A stretch of 64,000 nucleotides of DNA from Ichthyophthirius multifiliis (Eukaryota > Ciliophora > Oligohymenophorea > Hymenostomatida). Shown here piece by piece: positions 13,258 to 24,457 of the stretch (within the stretch, counting starts at the first letter, position 1; each line of letters begins with the position of its first letter). The notes under the pieces are model-generated. The model ran no database searches and had not been told where the DNA came from. It worked only from the letters and a program-made list of their open reading frames with translations. Both the position numbers and the translations under genes were made by a program. The stretch is taken from the NCBI RefSeq assembly GCF_000220395.1, contig NW_004086297.1, positions 1 to 64,000 of the forward strand, given 5' to 3'.

Positions 13258-13733
13258 TTTATTTTTTATAATTTTATCTTTAGTAAATAAATTCTAATTT
13301 AATTATTGAAAACAAAGAAAACACAATTTTTTCAATTGATGAAGATTAATACTTACAATCAAAATATAAAACAAATATAAATTATAAGTATATTTTAAAT
13401 TAAAAAATTATTTAAATAAATAATCTTTTATTATCAAATTTATAATAAATATCTTAAATTCATCTTCCAACTGTTAAACTTTAATTTTATAGAGAATTTT
13501 ATATATCATGCGTTTAAGATATAATTTAAAACGATAATGATATTTAAGTATTATATTTTACAGTTAAAGATTTACATTTATTAAAAAAAAAAATTAAAAT
13601 ATGCATATAAAATGATAATACTTTGAATAATTAATAATAAAATTTAGAATTATTCTATATGTGTAATAACATAATTAGTTAATCTATACAAATTAGTGAG
13701 AAAAAAATAAAAAATATATAAAAAAGTTTATGA
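12380..13733 (+). CDS. Asn/Gln-rich protein, unknown
   Basis: Three exons: 12380-13141, 13284-13387 and 13493-13733. Both introns are GT-AG and phases match at each junction; intron 1 contains a (TA)n run at 13209-13249. The product is ~368 residues, very rich in Asn, Gln, Ser and Lys, with an acidic patch (DIDFETDVIFPQSDL) and a better-structured C-terminus (EFYISCVQDIIQ, LYFTVKDLHLLKKKIK). I recognise no family. The composition suggests a largely disordered protein with a short folded end. The gene ends on TGA. Confidence 0.6.
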
Positions 13734-14062
13734 ATGTATTAAAAAATAAATAATAATTAATTAATTATAAAAACAAATTTTAACATTTGTAAATATTTTA
13801 ACATATAATAAAATTATGATTTTGTTAATTTTATTTATTTATTTTTTTCATACATAATTTAATTTTTTATAAAAATTATATAAATAAATTAATTTAGGAA
13901 TATAATTTTAAATAAAAATTTATACTAAGGACATTTATATATATATATATATATATATATTAGCTTTAATAAAACATAAATAATTTATAATATTAATATT
14001 TTATTTAATGTTCAATATTATATAATTTTTTTTTTATTATTTTATAAAAAAAACCAATATTT
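13734..14062. other. AT-rich spacer between convergent genes
   Basis: Nothing supported beyond a TA run at about 13936-13960. The 3' ends of the flanking genes converge on it. Confidence 0.5.
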
Positions 14063-14424
14063 TCACTTTTACTATACTTAAGGATATCTTACATATTAAT
14101 AATCTGAAATTTACTATTAAAAAAGCCTTAATGTACAGAAATTCTAAATATTTTTACGAAAACCTAATGAAAAAGGTGATCCGAAAGATTTGGGAATTTC
14201 TTATAAATAGCTTATATTATTCCAAGCTAAATATTCCCCTTTTTTTTTTAAAAAAAAAATATAAATAAAAAATACGTATAATTACAAGTTGATAAATTTT
14301 TAACAGCCAAAAAAGTATGGAAGAAAAGAATTCCAGAAACCATAAAGAAAAAAAGCTAATAAAAATTAAATCCAAAAGTACATATAAATTATAATATACT
14401 TAGCTAACATATACCTAAAATATA

Positions 14425-14471
<47 letters not shown>

Positions 14472-15463
14472 AATAAAATAAAATAATATTTACTATATAA
14501 TAAGCCGAAATAATTTAAATATTTTATAATACTAAAAACCAATAAAATACACATTTATTTTTTCTCCCACACAATTTCCAATCCAAGGACAATGATGATC
14601 AAACATCGAAACACATTTTTTACATTCTTAACAATGTTTTGCCCTAACAGGAACTTCCAAAAAGCAGATATTACAATATCTTTTTTCGATAAAAGGAAAG
14701 CAAGAATCCAAATGGAACCTAATATCATTGTTTTTAACTTCTTATATTTATTTTTCCAATTATTCAACTATTCCTCCTTTTGTTATAATAGATTATTTCA
14801 TTTAATTACTATAATTATTGCTTAATTATAAGCTTTAAGTAATATTCTATTATTAATTCATAATATTATTTATTTATAAATTTAAAGAAGGGTTTGTATT
14901 TTCTTTAGAAGTTAATTAATTTAAAAAAATAACTTTGTTTTAATTTGTTGTTTATAAATATTATTATTCTTAATTTGTCGTGTATTTTGTACTTCCTTCT
15001 TCACCTTGACTCGTAATGTCTTTACTATTTAATTTATTTTAGTCTTCAATTTAATTATTTTATGAATTTTCATCTGATTTTTAACTTATATTATTATCTT
15101 AAATATTTGAATTTATTTATTCTAATTTTAAAATATATTTATTTTGATTATCTATTTAATTTTCAATATTATTTTCAATATTAATTTCAATATTATTTTC
15201 TTCATTAGCTTATTATGGATAGTTATCTTAATCTGAAGAATTTTAAGATTAACAATTTTATTCAAAATTAGATATGTCTTTATATTTGTCTATATTTATT
15301 GATGTTAATTCACATTCTACGATTTCATTTTCAAAATTTTATTAATCTGATTATTCTTATTAAATTTAGAAATTTTATTATTATTAATCTTTATTTTCTA
15401 TATTTTATTATTATTCATTTAATTTTATTTACATATCATAAGAGAAATTCTTATATAATTAAG

Positions 15464-15527
<64 letters not shown>

Positions 15528-15614
15528 ATTTTTATTTTTTTATTCTTATTAATCTTTATTTTCTATCTCATCTACAAATCTTTAGTAGTTTTTTTTATTT
15601 TTTTCTAATTTCAT
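14063..15614 (-). CDS. DHHC-type protein S-acyltransferase with polyQ N-terminus
   Basis: Membrane enzyme that transfers palmitate to cysteines. The Cys-rich domain reads [40 protein letters not shown], with the catalytic DHHC at about residues 339-342. It is followed by hydrophobic segments, [14 protein letters not shown] (the TTxE-type motif as STWE) and [10 protein letters not shown]...[12 protein letters not shown]. Exons are 14457-15614, 14286-14403 and 14063-14238; introns of 53 bp and 47 bp are GT-AG and phases agree. The N-terminal ~330 residues are Gln/Asn-rich and include a polyQ run encoded by (TAA)n. The upstream frame stays open (NENENKNQNQ-type codons, 15.63-15.70 kb), so the true start may lie further upstream. 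Total is ~483 residues from the chosen ATG, long for the family. Confidence 0.88.
15464..15519 (-). repeat. (TAA)n trinucleotide tract encoding polyglutamine
   Basis: Perfect trinucleotide array inside the DHHC gene. In the gene frame every TAA is Gln; flanking codons (ENKDQQEQ before, [11 protein letters not shown] after) confirm the frame. Confidence 0.8.
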
Positions 15615-16781
15615 TTTTTTTTTTTTTTTATTTTGATTTTAATTCTGATTTTAATTTTTATTTTCATTTTCATTTTCATTTACATTTTTATTTTGATTTT
15701 AATTATATATTTACTCTTAAATTTTACTTTACTTATTTTTATATATTTTATTATTTTATTATTAATTAAAATAAATTATTACTTTTGAATTTATTTTTAT
15801 ATCATCTTAATTTTTTATTATTTACTTAATATTTTTTTAATTTTCATTTTTCTGTTAATTAAATGTTCTTTTGAAAAAATACGAAACAAACGTATTTATT
15901 CTTGATATAGACTTATTATTTTCATTCTTTTTTTATTTTTTATATATTAAAATACTATTTTTTTTTTTTTAAAAAAAAAAATATTTAACATTATCAGTTT
16001 TTTTTTTTGCTATTAATAACTTCCTATATAACCTGGCTATTTTTTTTTTTTATTTCTTTTAGTTTATTAAAAAAAAAAAAAGAAATTAAAATACATCTGA
16101 TTAATTTAATATTATAAAAATAATTAAAGTTAAAGTAGTAATAAAGAACAAAAATAAAATTAAACGTTCTTAAATAATTAAATCATCATAACCAAAAAAA
16201 AACAAAGCAGAAATAAGTAAAGTTTATAAAAAAATATAAAAAATAAGTGATATCGTTTCTATTTTATAAATTTATATTATAAAAAAAAGTAATATATAAT
16301 AATATTTATATATATATATATATATTAATTGATTTACTTTTCATTTTATTACAATTATTTATATATTTATATTTTGATTATGATTTTTTGAATATATTAT
16401 TTCAAAAAAAAAAAAAAAAAAAAAAATTTTTTTTCTTAAAAATTAATTAATTTAAAAATTGAATAAATTTAGAATCTAATATTTATTAAAAAAAAAATAT
16501 ATAAAATTACATAAATTTATATTTTTTACATTATATTTTTAAATATAATCATTATTTATTATTTTATATTTTTAAATATATAAATTTGATTTATTTATTT
16601 CGAATAAAAAGATAAAAATTATAATCACAAACATGAAATATACATAAACATCATTATATCTAAAAAATTATAATTTTTATTTAAAAAAAAATATAAAAAT
16701 ATCTAATAACAATAAAATACTTTTATGTAAACCGTTTATTAATTCTTATAATAATAATAATATATATATTAGTTTTTTTAT
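15615..16781. other. AT-rich spacer with T-run/A-run palindrome
   Basis: Contains T13A11 at 15958-15981, an A23T8 run at 16404-16434 and TA runs. The first ~90 bases may still code for the N-terminus of the DHHC protein. No other supported gene. Confidence 0.5.
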
Positions 16782-17110
16782 TCAATTTGGTATAGTACAT
16801 CCAATTATTGATATATAATTGTTACAATATTATCCAAAGACACTTCTATCTACACAATGTCCTTTAGTACAACAATTAATTAAATTTAAGCCACAATTTT
16901 ATCCTCCTACTTCATTACATGAATTTATACAATCCTATCTATATGGTAAATAATAAAATCTAATTGGCTTAGAATGTTTTTTAAACAGAAACTAATTATT
17001 ATTAAAAATATTAAATTAAAAAAATTTTAAAAGTTTATTATTAACAAAGAATTTAATAAAATTAAAAATATTAACAGAGTAAATATAAACACTAAAAATT
17101 TTTTATCCAT
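16782..17110 (-). CDS. Small secreted eight-cysteine protein
   Basis: Two exons (17046-17110 and 16782-16938) with a 107-bp GT-AG intron between them; phases fit exactly and give 73 residues ending on TGA. The first ~22 residues (MDKKFLVFIFTLLIFLILL) form a clean signal peptide. The mature part of ~50 residues has eight cysteines spaced C-x3-C-x7-C-x6-CC-x4-C-x10-C-x9-C, an adjacent-Cys pattern seen in compact disulfide-rich peptides. I recognise no specific family. It is probably exported to the surface, a vesicle or the medium. Intron, phase match and cysteine density make it credible despite its size. Confidence 0.7.
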
Positions 17111-17213
17111 TTTTAAATTTTTTAAAAAATATAATAAAAAACATATAAAATTATAATGTATAATAAAATAGTAAGATAAATAACTATTACATAGATATTA
17201 TATTAATATAGTA

Positions 17214-17245
<32 letters not shown>

Positions 17246-17505
17246 TTGCAATTAATAAAAATAAATTAATATAAAAAATATATTAAAAAAAACAAATTAT
17301 ATTTAAAAAAAATCTAAATATAAAATTATTAATTTTAATGTATAAAATTATAATAAAAAATTATTAAAATAAAATAAATATATACAATATATATAAATAT
17401 GTTTTTATTTTTATTTATACACAATTACAGTAAATATTTTTTTTTTTTATTAATTTATATTATTTCAATTATTTAATTTTATTTTTTAAATATTTTTTGT
17501 TTATT
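17111..17505. other. AT-rich spacer with T14A18 palindrome
   Basis: Contains T14 immediately followed by A18 at 17214-17245. Nothing else supported. Confidence 0.55.
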
Positions 17506-18159
17506 ATGTACTTTATCATATATAAATTTTGTTTATTTTCTTATATATTTATTTAAATTTATATTTTATTGATTATTCGTGTTCAATATTTAAGTTTTTA
17601 TATAAGTAGAAATGTTATAAATAAAGTAGTTTTTAAATAACAATCTTATTCTTTTTTTAGAGAAAATTATATTGAAAAATACGGATAATAATATTAATCT
17701 TTTCAATTTTATCATTTAAATTATTACATTAATAAAAGTCTATTTTTTTGTGTTTTTATTTTAGGCTATTCATCAGATTTTAATTAAATTAGGATATTAT
17801 AATCTTTGAGTATAAAAAAGAAATTGAAATATATTAATTATTATTAAATTTATAACTTATAAACTATTACTATAAGTTTAATTAAATAAAATATTTCTTC
17901 TTCTGTACCACTGATTAGTTAAAATATTTCTTTAATTGAAGTTTTATTAAAATTATATATAAAATTCTATTATGTATGATATTTTCTTGTAAAAAATAAG
18001 TTTATTAAATAAATTTTTTTTATAAACTATAAGAAAATTGTAAAAAATAATATAATTAAAATAAATTAGTAGAATATTAAATAATATAAAGGTTGTAATT
18101 CGCAAGTTGATTCGAGTTAGAAAATGTTCGAAAATTATTTAAAGTTTTAACTTATTTGA
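17506..18159 (+). CDS. Putative two-exon protein, unknown
   Basis: Exon 1 (17506-17973) and exon 2 (18034-18159) are both in phase 0 around a 60-bp GT-AG intron, giving 197 residues ending on TGA. The N-terminus is hydrophobic (possible signal or membrane segment), the middle is mixed, and the end is polar (YKGCNSQVDSSQKMFENY). G/C content is slightly above the flanks. A second frame is also open in exon 2, so the call is tentative; no family recognised. Confidence 0.4.
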
Positions 18160-18380
18160 TGAAGAACCTTAAATATATAAATTACGGGGAAAGTATAAAA
18201 AAATATAACAAAAATAATAACAAATATTTCAATTTTTTTTTTTTTAAATAAAAAAATAAATTTTATCACATAAAATTCATAAATTATAAAATAAAATATA
18301 AATATTAAGATTTCTAACAAATTCAATATTATAAATTGATAATTATAAATACATAAAAAAAAAGTAGAGACATATATAAT

Positions 18381-18413
<33 letters not shown>

Positions 18414-18883
18414 ATAAATATATTTATTTTAATTTTTATTAATATTTTATTTAATTTTAATTTTTATATATATTTTGCAATTTTCTTTATAAGTTACAAT
18501 ACGAATAATAAAATGTTATAAAATAATATATATTTATTTAATAATACTTAAAAATTTTATAATATTTATATATATATAATTACTTTATTTTTTATTTATA
18601 TATAATTTATTAAATTTTTTAATAATATTTAATATTTTTTCGTTTCCTTTTAATAAAAATAAAATAAAAGCTATTACATAATTTAAAATATCTCACATTA
18701 TTAATTAAAAAATTTTATTTTTATATTATTTTTTTAAAATATAAAATTTTTAAATTTTATTTTTACAATTATAATTTAAAAATATATGTATTAAAAAAAA
18801 AAAAATATTTAATTTTTTTTATTTAATAATAAATCCAAATAAAAAAAAAAATAACATAAAATACTAAAAAAAAAAAATAACCA
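18160..18883. other. AT-rich spacer
   Basis: TA runs (about 18376-18420) and homopolymers only; no supported coding frame. It lies between convergent gene ends. Confidence 0.55.
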
Positions 18884-21008
18884 TCAAACTCTTAAAGAAT
18901 TTTTAATTTTGATCATAAGAAGGTAAAGAGTTAGCCAAAGCTCCTTAAACTACAAAAGTAGGATTTTCATTTAAAGCCTAAAGAACAGCATTTTTACACT
19001 TAATCAGTAGTTACTTAATCAATTAATTCACTGTATTAAGTATGTAAAACTTTTCCAAATGTTCTAAACTAAAATAAAAAAAAATAAATTAAATATATGA
19101 AAATAAAATATATATTTATATATATATATATATATTTAAATGTATATATATATTTATATATTTATTTATATAAGTATATATTACATTTCTAGCGCTTTCC
19201 TCTAATCTATCAGTTTATCTTTCCATAGCATTTAAAATTTGATTTTTAAGATGATTTTTAGCAATATTTAATTCATCTTAAGAAATGTTATTTGCCAATC
19301 CTTTCAATTCTGCAATACTAAGGTCTAATAATTATCTACTTTTATCGGAAGATCCTTATAATTTTAAACCAAAGAGTCCACTATCAGTAAAATGGAAATT
19401 AAGACTTTCAGCATTATCAACAAATGAGTGTTTATTTAAAACTAAAATATATATAAAAATTTTTTTTTTTTAAAAAAAAAAAAAAAACCATTTTTTCTTA
19501 ATCTTAAATTTTAAAGAAGTACTTTAGCTAAATTGAAAGCGAATAAATTATTAGATTTCCAATTTGCAGATTAGAATAAAAGAGCTAAAACAGTTTAACT
19601 TTCTTCAGTTAAATTTCTCACTTCACCTCCTTGGTATTCACTTTTTTCTCTTACATGTTAGCTTTCTTAATTTCCAACTGCAATATTGCCTAATTTAGAT
19701 TATACAAGCTCTACAAATTCTTCATGATGTTCAACACCTGAAGCACAAACATAAATTTTATGAGGTGCAATATTTTACAATTAAAACTTTTATAATACAA
19801 AAGAATTCAAATTTTTAACATTTCCTTTTAATCCTTTTAAAGGTAAACCTAAACCTTAAAATCCATAAGCTGTTCTGTAATAATATATATATATATATAT
19901 ATAATTTTTATAAAAACAAAACAAATAAAAAACTTGAAAACATATTCATTAAATAATTCACCAGTCTTTAAATAAGCATCTAGTTTGTGAGTATTTTGAT
20001 TCTTCTCTATTGCTACGCTTGATGCTACTGCACTTCTGGGCTCTAAAGCACAATCTGCTACCATTGAAAACACATCAACGAAATCATGAGCAAGACAATT
20101 AGCTTTAAAATAAGAAGTTTCTTAGTCATATTCCATTTCGAAACTTCCACCTGATTATTAAACAATACCACTTTTTAATTTATATATAAATATAATTATT
20201 TATTTATTTACTAGTTAACTGTTTCATTTGTGTTTAAACAGGTTTTTAAGTAAGTGTTTTTTATTGATAATAAAGCTCCAGAAGTTTCAGTGTTTTCATC
20301 TCTTGTTCCTACATCTAATAGAATACCTATAAAATAATATTTTAAATTTTTTTTTTTTTAATATTAAAAAAAAAAAAATTATAATATAATATAATATATC
20401 TATATTTTTGTTATTTATTTATTTTTTTTTAAAAAAAAAAAAAAATTGTTTTTCTTATATATATTTTTTTATTTTATTAATATTTTTTTTTTTTAATTGA
20501 TTTTTTATTTTATATATGTGTTCTTTTTATTTATTATTACCGACATCAACCTGTGATGGGAATGTTTATTATTCAGTAACAACTGTAATTCCATTTTATA
20601 ATTTAGTTTATTAATATTAAAGTGGAAGTTCATCAATTGTTTCAGAAGTATGAGTCTTTATTTATTTATTTTTAAAAAAAAATCATAATTGACTATATAT
20701 TAAAGTTTATTTTAAATTAATTTTACTTTTAAAGGAATTCTAGGGTCTGCATGTGTAGCCTAATATTAAGGAGTAGATTTATCATCTCTATATATAAAAT
20801 CATAGAAAGTTCTTTTTATAGAGAAATTTTGCTTTTACTAATTTTTTTAAATTTATTAATAATAAATAAATGATTATAAATTTAAGTATTTTTTTATATT
20901 TAAGAGTTTAAAAATGTAATTATATTTAAAAAAAAAAAGATTTTTTTTTTTTATATTAACTTGTTAAAATAAAGATCTTAAAACTTTTTGGGCTTATAAT
21001 TAAATCAT
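18884..21008 (-). CDS. M16-family mitochondrial processing peptidase/bc1 core-like protein
   Basis: Starts MIQLQAQKVLRSLFQQQKQ..FSIKRTFYD, an Arg-rich amphipathic presequence typical of mitochondrial matrix import. The body follows the M16 pattern: TKLQNGITVVTEQQ, GILLDVGTRDENTETSG, SGGSFEMEYDQETSYF, ALEPRS, VFKTAYGFQGLGLPLKG, FTDSGLFGLKLQ and a helical C-domain. The zinc motif HxxEH is absent where GALLSIKNTYLKT sits, so this is a non-catalytic partner (MPP-alpha or a cytochrome bc1 core subunit). At least seven exons are seen; clear ones are 20961-21008, 20727-20837, 20541-20655, 20212-20326 and one from 20170, with phases agreeing. Near 18991 a short A run is one base short and near 18905 one base long; together these restore the end SYDQIKNSLRV. 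Likely sequence errors. Confidence 0.86.
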
Positions 21009-21222
21009 TTTTTTTTGTTTATTTTCTTTATAAATATATATTTATGTTTTTTTGTAATAATTATTTTATTTGTATTTATATATATATTTTATCTTTATAA
21101 TTTATTTGTATTTAAATATTTATTTTCTAATTATTTTATATTTACAAAAAAATTATATATATAAATATTTTATTTATTTAATATTATTTCATATATTATT
21201 AATAAATATATATATATATATT

Positions 21223-21254
<32 letters not shown>

Positions 21255-21370
21255 ATAATATTATTTAATAATATATATTTCTATTTAAAAATTAACTAAT
21301 AAATACAAGAATTGTACTTATATTTTCAACGTAATAAAAAAAAAAAAAAAAAATAATAATATATATAATA
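21009..21370. other. AT-rich divergent spacer
   Basis: Long TA runs (about 21190-21260) between divergent genes; probably holds both promoters, but no motif is recognisable. Confidence 0.5.
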
Positions 21371-23378
21371 ATGTCTGATAAATTGTTCATAAAACTAAAG
21401 CAGCAAATAAATAAATAAATAGAAATTCCGAATTAAAAAAAATATCCCTCGTTTATAAATACTTAAAAAATATAAAACTAGTATTAATTAAACAGGTTAT
21501 AATCATAAAGTTCAAGCAAAAGTAATTTTAATGGAAATTCACAACAATAAATTACAATTTAAATATAAGAAGACGAAAACGAATCACATGTTTCCCAAAA
21601 TATTTAAAGTAAAATAATATATATATATATAGTAATTAATAAAAAAAATAAAAAGATAAAGATTTAGATTTAGATTGTAGAATTGAAATAGAAAATAAAT
21701 TTAATAGAAGTGAGTGCAATAAAAAGTTTAAATTTCCAAAAAATAAAATTTTTAAATATAAAATTATGAATTCGACTTCTTTTTCATCCGCATCTTCATC
21801 TGAAAACTCTTCTGTTTAATCACTAGAAGGTGTTTCTATATATAATTTACATGAATAAAATATGAAAAACTACTAAAAAGAATATTTAAAAAAAGTATAT
21901 TAAGATTAAACGCAAAAAGAGACAAAAAATAAAGAAATTTAAATAAAAGTTAATAGAATGAAAACCGAAGGAAATGAATAAAACGAAAATATTTATTCTT
22001 ATGAAAACCTTTGTTTATAAGAAAATGAAAATAAATAATATTATTTACAATAAAGTGAAAATAATAATAAACTTTTAAAAAATAATAATATTAATAAAAA
22101 TCTTAAAAAATAAAACAATTTTGGAAATTATGAAGGAATTTTAAATTAATAATAAACATAAAATTTTTACAATAAAAACATCTTCTAATAAAATAATTTT
22201 AATAAAATTAACAATAAATAATAAAGTAATAATAAATATATTAATTTAAATAAAAGCTTGGGAGGTATATAGAAATAAATTATAATAAATAATCCTAACT
22301 AATAATAAAAAACTGTAAAAAATACATAAAAAAGCAAATAGTCCAACAAAAACAATATAACATAAATAATTAAGTAAATAAATAAATATATAAAAATATT
22401 ATAAATTAAACAAAAATAATATTAGTATTAAATTGAATAATAATAATAAATTTTCTTTCAGATAATAAGAAAATAAATAGAAAAGGAATATTTAAAATCA
22501 AAACAAAAGTAGTAAATAGTCAAACAATTATGAAAAAAATCAAAATTTAATAAATGATTCATATATATTAAAATAACTAAATACCCAAAAATAAAGAAAT
22601 ACAAATAGTTTTTATTAAAAAAATAAAATACAAACAAAATTAAATAAAAACTAAAATATAATTAAAAATTAAAGCAGTATGAACATACAAATAAATTAAA
22701 AAGTACCAATAATGTAATATAAAAAATCTATAAATAATCAAAAAGAAAACAATAATTATTCGGATATAAATTAAAGAATTTGCACAGAACCAGCAAGTAA
22801 TATAAATGAAGATTTCGAGATTTTTTAAAATTTATCTAATTTAAAAAAATCATAATCCAAGTAAAGGTAAATTAGAAAAAAAAAAAAAAAGTTTAATTAA
22901 TTTTATTTAATGTTTTAAACAAAAAAAAAATAGATAAAAAAGTATGAGAATTGATAAAAATTCTATAAAAAGAAATTAAAAAGTGATCTCTTCCAAAGGG
23001 AATTCATTAGAAAATAATTAATAAGACATATTTGGAAATCAAAAGATAGAAATTAATAATATTTTACTAAATAATAAACCATCATTTAATTAATAGTAAA
23101 TTTTAATAAATAAAGGAAATGATATTTAAAATAATTATTATTTTTAAGACTAAAATTTAATAAATTAATAAATAATAAAAATGAAAAATTATATAAATTT
23201 GGATTAGAAAATACAATATTAAAATGGATATTAAAATTATTAATAATTTTAAAAAAATTAAATTTTTAAAAAATAATAAGATATGTATAAAAATTAATAA
23301 TAACAAAATAATAGTAATAATCATGAAATAAATTATTATAAATAATAAGTTTAATTATATTAAAAATAATTAAGATGA
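21371..23378 (+). CDS. Ser/Asn/Gln-rich protein, unknown
   Basis: Reads from an ATG (MSDKLFIKLKQQINKQ) through at least four exons to TGA. Introns lie near 21.61-21.66, 22.37-22.46 and 22.87-22.94 kb. The protein is dominated by Asn, Gln, Lys and Ser, with a Ser-rich segment (STSFSSASSSENSSVQS) and a C-terminal coiled-coil-like end (HEINYYKQQVQLYQKQLR). The absence of TGA over long stretches, low C and polar codon bias support coding. I recognise no family; exon boundaries are approximate. Confidence 0.6.
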
Positions 23379-23416
23379 TTTATTTTTTAACTAAAATATA
23401 TATATATGTATATATA

Positions 23417-23468
<52 letters not shown>

Positions 23469-23572
23469 CTTTTATATTTTATATATTTATTTGTAAATTA
23501 TATTAATCTCTAGTTTATTTAATTTTTTTTATAATATATAAAAATTTATTGGTTTAATTTTTTATTTTTTTT

Positions 23573-24222
23573 TCAAATATAATTTTTTTTAAAATTATAT
23601 AATTTTTAATCCATTAAATTAAGTTTTTCTTTTATTAGTTTAGCATTAACTTAAATATCATAATCAACATTATTAAAAAGTAGTTTATGTTATAAAATAT
23701 TATTTATTTTATCTTAAATAATATTTGGAACTTTAAAAAATGCTTTCAACCTAGCAATTTATTCAAATTAATTAGTTGGATTATATAAAGGAATTTCCAG
23801 ATTTTACTAATAATTTAAATTTTAGTTTTAAATTTTAATCAAATCAACTTTTCCTTATGCTAAAACAGTATTATTATCATAATCAATTATTTAAAATTCA
23901 AAAATATATTAATTTTCTTCTTTTCTATCAGTTACAACAAATTAGCATTTTACTTCTTTATAATCCCAATTTACATTCAAATTGTTACAATTAAATTAAG
24001 CTGAAGTTTTTTATGATTGGTTATTAAAACTTATCTTCACAAATATATTTATTTATTTGTTTTTTCGAAATTCTTCGATGTTTTCTAATTATGCTGATAT
24101 AACATATATTTAAAGATAATCTTTTATTTTTTTAAAAATCTATATTTATTTTTAATAAAAAAACCTTGTTTAAAAGCATTTGTAAATGAAAATGAATTCA
24201 AAAAAATAATATTATTTTCCAT
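23573..24222 (-). CDS. C2-domain-like protein
   Basis: Two exons (24165-24222 and 23573-24120) with a 44-bp GT-AG intron; phases fit and give 201 residues. After ~18 residues the protein follows a C2-type beta pattern: DYLQIYVISAQLENIEEF, INIFVKISFNNQSQKTSAQ, NVNWDYKEVKCQFVV and FEFQIIDYDNNTVLAQGKV. C2 domains bind membranes, often through Ca2+. The usual loop aspartates are only partly present, so Ca2+ binding is doubtful. A short polar tail follows. It is tandem with the dynamin gene upstream; a trafficking role is inference only. Confidence 0.7.
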
Positions 24223-24457
24223 ATATATTTCTATTTTAATTAATATGTAATTTTTATAATAATTTTTATTATTTTATCCATAATAAAAACATAATTATAA
24301 TTTTATTAAGTAATATTTATAGTATATATTTTTAATATTTTAATTAATAATTATATTTAAAAAAAAAAATTTATAGAATTTATAAAATAATATATATTTA
24401 TATATATATTTAAAAAAAAGAATTAATAAAAATATTATATCTATTTTAATATTCCAT

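Noticed and set aside
14592-14825. Plus-strand reading opposite the DHHC motif, and an alternative minus frame
   Set aside because: Only the third minus frame yields the complete DHHC cysteine-rich domain.
18085-18180. tRNA-like fragment with TTCGAG
   Set aside because: No acceptor stem, anticodon arm or GGTTCGANNCC B box can be formed.
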